From contig SFTH01000014.1 of NCBI GenBank assembly GCA_004563405.1, positions 54,514-118,513 on the forward strand: a stretch of 64,000 nucleotides of DNA, in the 5' to 3' direction. Both the position numbers and the translations under genes were made by a program. Origin of the DNA: a bacterium (GTDB taxonomy: Bacteria > Bacillota > Clostridia > Christensenellales > Aristaeellaceae). Under the pieces are notes generated by a model. That model did no database searches and was not told the origin of the DNA. It saw nothing but the letters and a program-made list of their open reading frames with translations. Below, piece by piece: positions 58,728 through 64,000 of the stretch (the stretch's first letter is position 1; every line of letters begins with the position of its first letter).

Positions 58728-59582
58728 ATGGAAATGAAGCGCGAACACGCGCCCTGCCCGGACAGGGCGGGCGATACGCTCTACAAAATCGGCATGTTTG
58801 CGGCGATGAACCACGTCACCGTCAAGGCGCTGCGCTTCTACGAGGAGCAGGGCCTGCTAGCTCCGGCGCTGATTCACCCGGAGACCGGTTACCGCTACTA
58901 CACCCTCTCCCAGATGGCGGTGCTCCACCAGATCACCGCCCTGAAGCAGGCGGGCTTTACGCTGGAGGAGATCGCCCGCATCCATTCCGGCGCCGACGGG
59001 AAGGCGGTACTTTTGAAGAAGAAGGCGGAGCTGATGGCGAAGATCGCGGAGCTCACGCGGCAGATCGCCGAGGTGGACGGATATCTGTCGGGGAGGGAAA
59101 CCCGGCTGTCCGCGCCGGTGCTGATCAAGACCCTCCCGGAGACCACCGTGGCCTGCATGCGCATCCGGCTGGAATCCTACGACGGCCTGTTCGACTGCAT
59201 GCCGGAGCTGGGCGCGCGGATGGAGCAGGCCGGCTGCGAATGTGCCCTGCCGGAGTACTGCTTTACGGCCTATCCGGAGCCGGGCTACAGGGACAGCGGC
59301 ATCCTGGTGGAGATCTGCGAATCCGTCGCGGAGGCGAAGCGGGACAGCGGCGCGCTCCACTTCAAGACCCTGCCCGCCATTCAGGCCGCCTGCGTCTACC
59401 ACAGGGGTTCCTACCGCACGTTTTCAGAATCCTACGAGGCCGTGCTGCGCTACGTCGAGGAGAACGGCTATAAAATCGCCGGGGAGATCCGGGAGCGCTA
59501 CATCGACGGCGTGTGGAACCGGGAGGACGAGCGGGAGTGGCTGTCGGAGATTCAGGTGCCGGTCCGGAGGCGGGCGGAGTAG
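58728..59582 (+). CDS. MerR-family regulator with GyrI-like ligand domain (BmrR type)
   Basis: The protein has 284 residues. 'YKIGMFAAMNHVTVKALRFYEEQGLLAPALIHPETGYRYYTLSQ' is the MerR DNA-binding region (19-62), with a coiled coil at about 100-125. The C-terminal half ('VACMRIRLESYDGLF' ... 'AACVYHRGSYRTFSESYEAVLRYVEENGY') is a GyrI-like multidrug-binding domain. As in BmrR, ligand binding should activate the upstream 19/20-base-spacer promoter of its own exporter operon. Confidence 0.94.
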   Translation: MEMKREHAPCPDRAGDTLYKIGMFAAMNHVTVKALRFYEEQGLLAPALIHPETGYRYYTLSQMAVLHQITALKQAGFTLEEIARIHSGADGKAVLLKKKAELMAKIAELTRQIAEVDGYLSGRETRLSAPVLIKTLPETTVACMRIRLESYDGLFDCMPELGARMEQAGCECALPEYCFTAYPEPGYRDSGILVEICESVAEAKRDSGALHFKTLPAIQAACVYHRGSYRTFSESYEAVLRYVEENGYKIAGEIRERYIDGVWNREDEREWLSEIQVPVRRRAE

Positions 59583-59611
59583 TTGCAAACGGCGCGGACG
59601 GATGGTATAAT
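59583..59611 (+). promoter_or_regulatory. Promoter of the zincin-ATPase operon
   Basis: TTGCAA (59583-59588), 17-base spacer, TATAAT (59606-59611) with TGG just before (extended -10). Confidence 0.85.
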
Positions 59612-59728
59612 CAGATTTGTTAAAAACGCGTTGAAGGCCGGACGTCCGCGCCCGCCCAGGCAGAATTTTTTCGGACTGCGCGGAGAACGCGGGATTTTGG
59701 ACGTTTATATCTCTGGGAGGTATGAATC

Positions 59729-60055
59729 ATGAACAACATCGAAGATTTCAGAATCAATGACGCGCGCACGCTCCAGACCCGGCTGATGGCGGAAGAGAAC
59801 CTGCCCATCGCCTACGCCGCGATTCTGGCGGAGAACGCGCTGAACCGATTCGATCCCAGAGTGCTGGAGGGCGTGAAGCTGTGGATGAACGGTCAACTGA
59901 GCGACGATTTCTCCGTCGGGGACGCCACCATCGGTGAAATCCGGGAGTGCGCCGGCCTGACGGGCTTTCAAGCGCTCTGCTACATGGACGTCTACCTGAA
60001 GCATCCCGACTTCGTCGCGTATGACGTGGACTGGTTCGAAGGGAGCTTTGACTGA
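59729..60055 (+). CDS. Hypothetical 108-residue protein
   Basis: An acidic, mostly helical protein with no signal peptide or membrane segment. Landmarks are 'NLPIAYAAILAENALNRFDPRVLEGVKLWMNG' and 'GEIRECAGLTGFQALCYMDVYLKHPDF'. No family recognised. GGGAGGT precedes the ATG. Its stop overlaps the next start (TGATG), so it is coupled to the zincin-like gene. Confidence 0.8.
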   Translation: MNNIEDFRINDARTLQTRLMAEENLPIAYAAILAENALNRFDPRVLEGVKLWMNGQLSDDFSVGDATIGEIRECAGLTGFQALCYMDVYLKHPDFVAYDVDWFEGSFD

Positions 60056-60996
60056 TGTTCGGGTTCAATAAAAACAAGCCGGGCGTCATGCTGGATCCCG
60101 CGGCGCTGGCCCGGCTGAGCGACACGCAGCTCCACCTGCTCTTCACCAGGGACAAGTGGGCCGCCCTGGGCAGGGAGTCCAGGCTGGCCGCCCTGCAGGA
60201 GGTCGAGAACCGCCGCGCGAAGCTGGACGGCCGCCAGCCGCTGCCCATACTCGAGGGCGCTGGCGCCGAATTCGAAAGCCCGCACCTGTACGGCGTATAC
60301 GCCCGCGAGGACAACGCCATTTACATCAACCCCCGCTTCCTGAAGGGCAGCGCACACCACAGGCCTGCGGCTGCCCTCGAGACCATACTGCACGAGGGCC
60401 GGCACGCCCTGCAGGAGGACGCGGTCAGTCGCCGCCCGGAGCTCGTGGCGGAGCAGGTGCTCAACGAGTGGCGCTCCAGCCGCGCGCTGTACTTCGGCAG
60501 CGCGGACAGCTCCGCTCCCCCGCTGATTCAATTGAAGCTGATGACCGTCTACCAGATGCAGAGCATCGAAATCGACGCCCGCCGCTTCGCCCGCCGGGAG
60601 CTGTTCAGAATCTACTCCTCCCTCAAGGCGCAGGGGCAGGACACGCGGGACATCCGGGCGCAGCTGGAGCAGAGCTACGCCATGGAGGCCCGCTTCATCG
60701 ACCGGATTCAGAAGCTGCTGACCGCACAGGAGATCGACGCGCTCGAAAAGATGGTGCTGGAGGCGATGGCCAGGCGCTTTCCAAAGATGGAGCTTGGCAA
60801 CCTGCGCCTGTTCGACCACGCGCGAATGGCGCTGACGCTGCCCCCGATCTGCACGCTGGAGAACCCGCTCCAGCTGATCGACGAGCTGGACCGGTACGAA
60901 GAGAAAAAGCTGGACCGGGTAAACGAAGAACCGCTGAATCAGCTGGAGGACAGGCCGTGCAGCCGGATCGCCAGCCTGAAGCTCAACAGACTCTAG
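60055..60996 (+). CDS. Zincin-like protein (HExxH) of unknown function
   Basis: The protein has 313 residues. 'ALETILHEGRHALQEDAV' (about 104-121) is a HExxH zinc-binding helix, and 'MQSIEIDARRFARRELFRIY' about 55 residues later offers a third acidic ligand in gluzincin style. No signal peptide, so it is predicted cytoplasmic. The C-terminal third contains 'MALTLPPICTLENPLQLIDELDRYEEKKLDR'. It sits between a small acidic protein and a large ATPase in one operon. It could be a protease, a toxin-like peptidase or a non-enzymatic relative. Confidence 0.75.
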   Translation: MFGFNKNKPGVMLDPAALARLSDTQLHLLFTRDKWAALGRESRLAALQEVENRRAKLDGRQPLPILEGAGAEFESPHLYGVYAREDNAIYINPRFLKGSAHHRPAAALETILHEGRHALQEDAVSRRPELVAEQVLNEWRSSRALYFGSADSSAPPLIQLKLMTVYQMQSIEIDARRFARRELFRIYSSLKAQGQDTRDIRAQLEQSYAMEARFIDRIQKLLTAQEIDALEKMVLEAMARRFPKMELGNLRLFDHARMALTLPPICTLENPLQLIDELDRYEEKKLDRVNEEPLNQLEDRPCSRIASLKLNRL

Positions 60997-61011
60997 GCCG
61001 CGCAGGTTCGC

Positions 61012-61036
61012 GGACGCGGGGCGCGGCCCCGCGTCC
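61012..61036 (+). other. Strong GC hairpin between zincin-like and ATPase genes
   Basis: Perfect 11-bp stem GGACGCGGGGC (61012-61022) with 61026-61036, 3-base loop, no T-run. It may lower read-through or protect the upstream message within the operon. Confidence 0.6.
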
Positions 61037-61076
61037 CGCCTGCGCGCATCCCAATTTATAAATGGAGGCGCAGCCC

Positions 61077-63758
61077 ATGAACAGCATACACGGCATCGTT
61101 CCCGTCGGAACCCAGGCCTGGAAGGGCGTGCGCGTCCTTCGCGTGGACGCCCTTCCCGCCACCCTGCCCGCCGGCCTGCAGGGCGAAGTGCTGACCTGCT
61201 GCCAGAACGAGGGCGCTTCGATCGAGCTGTGCCTGACCACCGCCGCCGGCGCGCCCGGCGAGGTGACGGCGCTGATCCTGCTTCGCGCGGTCAGCCGCTT
61301 CCCCTACGAGGCGCTGGACCGGCTGGAGCACGCCCGCGACATGGTCCTGCAGCGCCTGGCGACCGCAAACATCCGCTGCCACGAGGTGGACGCGGACTCC
61401 GGCGAGGTCCTCTGCCTGGAGCGCTTCTTCGGCGGCGATCTCTCCGCCGTCAGCGCGGCGCAGGGCTTCTTCCCCGCGGAGGGCGGGCCGGACTCCGGCA
61501 ACGCCTACGTCCCCGGCCAGTACGCCGCCCCGGACACAAAGCGCGTGGATCTGGGCGGCCTGATCACGCTCCTGTCGTACCATTCCGACGCCCTGCTCTC
61601 CCTGCAAATGAACGTCGCGCAGCTCTCTCCGGACGAGCGCAGGCTCGTGAAGGCAAATCGGCGCTGGTTCGCGGCCTGGGGCGACGCGCCGGGCGCGCGA
61701 TCGGGCGTGGATGCGTTCTCCCGGCTGGAGCAGGCGGCCGCCGTGCCGCTGTTTCTCGTGTGCATCAGCTGCTTTGGCAGCGAGCGCTGCGTGCGGGACG
61801 TCTCCAACCAGCTGCGCCTGAGCGGCATGCAGAGCTACCGCCTGCCCCGCCCCGACCTGCGGAATGAAAAATATGCGCTTCGCGGCAACGAATGGATTCC
61901 CTCGGCGTGTATTCGCTGCGGCCACGCGCCCCACGTTCCCCGGAACATGCTCCCCCGCATGGGGCGGTTCACGCACCTTGCGCCCCTCGACGCGGCCTGC
62001 GCGGCCTTTGCGCTGCCCCAGAACGCCTCCAGCGTCCGGGGAATTCACATCAACCGCATCCCCGCCTCCCGGGAGCCCCTGCCCGCGGCGTTGACCCGGC
62101 AGGACGGCGTGTACCTGGGAAGGGCGGCGGGATCCGGCCTGTCCGTGTTTCTGCCGCCGGACGACCTGACCCGCCACGGTTTCATCGTGGGCAAGCCCGG
62201 CAGTGGAAAGACCACCTTCGCCCTGGGACTGCTGTTCCGGCTGTACAACCACAAAAACCGCTACCCCTTCCTGGCCTTCGAACCCGCCAAGACGGAGTAC
62301 CGCAGCCTGCTGGAGCGAATTCCCGAACTTCAGATCTACACGCCGGGGCGGCAGGACGTTGCCCCCATCCAGCTCAACCCCTTCCTGCCCCCGAAGGGCG
62401 TGCGGCTGGAGCAGTATCAGCAGAACCTCGAGGCCATCTTTTCGATGGCGCTCTCGATGGATCATCCGCTGGACATCATCTTTCCCCAGGTCGTCGCCCG
62501 CTGCTACGCCCGCTACGGCTGGCGGCCCGACAGCACGCGGGAGTCCGCCGGGACGCGCATATTCGGCATGCACGAATTCATCCGGGAATTCCGCCGCTAC
62601 ATTCGCGAATCCTACGCCGGGGACCCGGAGACGCTGCACAATCTGGAAAACGGCGGCGTGGTGCGCCTGATGGCGCTGATGAAGTCCCCGATGTTCGACA
62701 CCGACCGTTCGCTGGACGTGGAGGCGCTGCTGGAGAAACCCGCCGTCATCGAGCTGGACGCGCTGAACAGCGCCGGGGAGAAGGCGCTGGTGATGGGCGT
62801 GCTGCTGACGCAGATCATGCTCGTGCTGCAGCGGCGGGGCAATTCTCACGGGAGACTCCGGAACGTGATCCTGGTGGACGAGGCGCACCTGATGCTCAAC
62901 CAGAGCGAGGGCGGCCCCGGCCCGGCACAGGCCGTGGTGGATCTTTTGCAGAACATGACCCTGATTCTACGCGCCTACGGCGCGGCGCTGCTGTTCGGGG
63001 ACCAGTCCCCGGCGCGGCTGACCAGCGTCATCACGGACAACGTGGATCTGAAGGTGATGTACCGCCTGGACAGCCGCCAGGATCGCGCCCTGCTGGCGGA
63101 GACGGCGCTGATGTCCGACGGCATGGCCGAGAGCATGGCGACGCTGCCCGCCGGAGAGGCCTTTCTGCATTGCAGCGCGCTGTCCGCGCCGGTGCACATC
63201 GCCACGCCGAACGCCGAAGATGCGCTGAAGCTGAACCGGGCGCTGCCGGACGAGCGCGTCCGCAGGCACATGCAAATCGCCCTCGAGGCGCCCTTCTCCC
63301 AGTGCGCGCGCTGCGGCTGCTGCGGCGGCCGCTGCGACCCCGCCATCCGCGCCGCCGGCCAGTTTCTGGCAAGCCAGCTCATGTTCGTCCCGGAGGTCGC
63401 GCAGTGCCTGACGGCCCCGGAGCGGCAGGGCGCGCTGTCCGCGTTCCTCGAACATCGGCTGCCCGATGCGGTATCGGAGCTGCAGCGCCGGTTTCAGATG
63501 CCCGGTGGCGATCCGCGCACGGTCGGCTGCGCAAAGGCGCAGTTCGTCCGCGCTCTGCTGATCTCTCCCCGCTTCGCGCTGACGGAGGAAGCCCTGCTGG
63601 GTGAGGGCGGCGCAGAGCGGGCGGAGGACGCAGCCGGGGCGCCGGAGCGCTTCCAGGCGCGCGTCACGCCCGAAAACATACTTGCGCTCTGCGCGTTGGA
63701 CGCTTCGCCCGATGCGCAGCCCGGTAGGGACGCCGGAGAGGCGCGCCCCGACGCGTGA
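61077..63758 (+). CDS. HerA/VirB4-like ATPase with cysteine cluster
   Basis: The protein has 893 residues. Residues 1-330 are not recognised. The ATPase core starts 'GFIVGKPGSGKTTFALGLLFRLY' (Walker A about 370), then 'FLAFEPAKTEYRSLL', Walker B 'VILVDEAHLML' (about 598) and 'LLFGDQSPARLTSVITDNVDLKVMYRLDSRQD', the DUF87/HerA pattern of DNA- or protein-pumping hexamers. A cluster 'CARCGCCGGRC' (about 744) may bind zinc. Its C-terminus is helical. GGAGG 8 bases upstream selects ATG 61077. Relatives act in DNA end processing, conjugation, secretion and phage defence; none can be assigned here. Confidence 0.82.
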   Translation: MNSIHGIVPVGTQAWKGVRVLRVDALPATLPAGLQGEVLTCCQNEGASIELCLTTAAGAPGEVTALILLRAVSRFPYEALDRLEHARDMVLQRLATANIRCHEVDADSGEVLCLERFFGGDLSAVSAAQGFFPAEGGPDSGNAYVPGQYAAPDTKRVDLGGLITLLSYHSDALLSLQMNVAQLSPDERRLVKANRRWFAAWGDAPGARSGVDAFSRLEQAAAVPLFLVCISCFGSERCVRDVSNQLRLSGMQSYRLPRPDLRNEKYALRGNEWIPSACIRCGHAPHVPRNMLPRMGRFTHLAPLDAACAAFALPQNASSVRGIHINRIPASREPLPAALTRQDGVYLGRAAGSGLSVFLPPDDLTRHGFIVGKPGSGKTTFALGLLFRLYNHKNRYPFLAFEPAKTEYRSLLERIPELQIYTPGRQDVAPIQLNPFLPPKGVRLEQYQQNLEAIFSMALSMDHPLDIIFPQVVARCYARYGWRPDSTRESAGTRIFGMHEFIREFRRYIRESYAGDPETLHNLENGGVVRLMALMKSPMFDTDRSLDVEALLEKPAVIELDALNSAGEKALVMGVLLTQIMLVLQRRGNSHGRLRNVILVDEAHLMLNQSEGGPGPAQAVVDLLQNMTLILRAYGAALLFGDQSPARLTSVITDNVDLKVMYRLDSRQDRALLAETALMSDGMAESMATLPAGEAFLHCSALSAPVHIATPNAEDALKLNRALPDERVRRHMQIALEAPFSQCARCGCCGGRCDPAIRAAGQFLASQLMFVPEVAQCLTAPERQGALSAFLEHRLPDAVSELQRRFQMPGGDPRTVGCAKAQFVRALLISPRFALTEEALLGEGGAERAEDAAGAPERFQARVTPENILALCALDASPDAQPGRDAGEARPDA

Positions 63759-63840
63759 TTCAGACCGGTTTTGAAGGCGGTGCGCCACCTGATCTCCAGA
63801 AAACCGCAGGTTTTTCGCGTCGCATTTGGGACCGGCTTTA

Positions 63841-63869
63841 TTGACTTTCGCAAGAGGTTATGACATACT
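63841..63869 (+). promoter_or_regulatory. Promoter near the window end
   Basis: TTGACT (63841-63846), 17-base spacer, CATACT (63864-63869). No coding start follows within the window. Confidence 0.65.
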
Positions 63870-63875
63870 ATTCCC

Positions 63876-64000
63876 ATATATGCCCGCAGCGGACGAGTGC
63901 ACGGCGGAACTGCGCCGCCGACGGCAGAGGAGCGCTTTCGGGCAAGCAAAAGAGGGCTCCGCGCCTTAGCGTGGCGGCCTGAGAGATGAGGGCGGAGAGC
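63876..64000 (+). other. Structured untranslated leader, cut by the window end
   Basis: About 125 bases without a start signal contain nested hairpins: CGGCGG.../CCGCCG (about 63901-63917), GGAGC / GCTCC around GCTT / AAGC (about 63929-63958), and GCGCC / GTGGC. The layout suggests a cis-acting RNA (riboswitch or T-box), but no class motif is complete within the visible part. Confidence 0.4.

Noticed and set aside
63876..64000. TPP or glycine riboswitch
   Set aside because: A CTGAGA and an AAGCAAAAG resemble parts of those classes, but the remaining conserved bases are absent or beyond the window.

Overview
The window is about 64 kb of GC-rich chromosome, probably from a spore-forming member of the Bacillota (class Clostridia). 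The evidence is the rpmH-rnpA-yidD-yidC-khpB block, the sporulation pair yabP-yabQ followed by a DivIC-like gene, a T-box leader, strong AGGAGG-type ribosome binding sites and sigma-A-like promoters (TTGACA-17-TATAAT). A Christensenellales-like lineage would fit the GC content and the secreted substrate-binding protein without a lipobox, but that placement is only a guess.

Layout. 1-2 kb: the end of a sugar ABC importer operon (permease, binding protein). 2.0-2.3 kb: a hairpin-rich intergenic element with 12-bp terminal inverted repeats. 2.3-5.3 kb: the minus-strand rpmH operon. 5.4-10.4 kb: a membrane GT-C-like protein, an acyltransferase, a PHP-domain protein, and yabP-yabQ-divIC. 10.5-19.7 kb: housekeeping and metabolic genes, including a sugar-nucleotidyltransferase fused to a degenerate phosphohexomutase, a homocysteine methyltransferase, a nitroreductase/ArsR pair and an acyl-CoA ligase/E2-like pair. 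20.0-22.6 kb: a probable alanine-specific T-box in front of an alanine/glycine:cation symporter, then a phosphodiesterase. 22.9-23.4 kb: tRNA-Ser(CGA) followed by three exact-length 131-bp tandem units, each ending in the tRNA 3' tail. 23.8-36.9 kb: a small secreted subtilase directly downstream of a 4119-residue secreted repeat protein.

37-59.6 kb is an accessory region of regulators and exporters. It holds a LuxR/TetR pair facing a flavoprotein operon, a LytS/YesN-type two-component system, a PspC/ABC/DUF4097 operon, a DUF2268-MerR(TipAS) operon, a TetR-controlled MFS + ABC (FtsX) operon, a decayed BceB/VraG-like permease, and an ABC-2 exporter with its own BmrR-like MerR. Several operators can be read directly: paired TetR palindromes, MerR-type promoters with over-long spacers, and an upstream motif shared by two operons and by a broken third site.

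59.6-63.8 kb carries a three-gene operon of unknown function: a 108-residue protein, a HExxH zincin-like protein and an 893-residue HerA/VirB4-like ATPase with a cysteine cluster. The window ends in a promoter and the start of a structured, untranslated leader. The features most worth follow-up are the tRNA-tail tandem repeat, the giant protein/subtilase pair, the shared promoter motif, and the zincin-ATPase operon.
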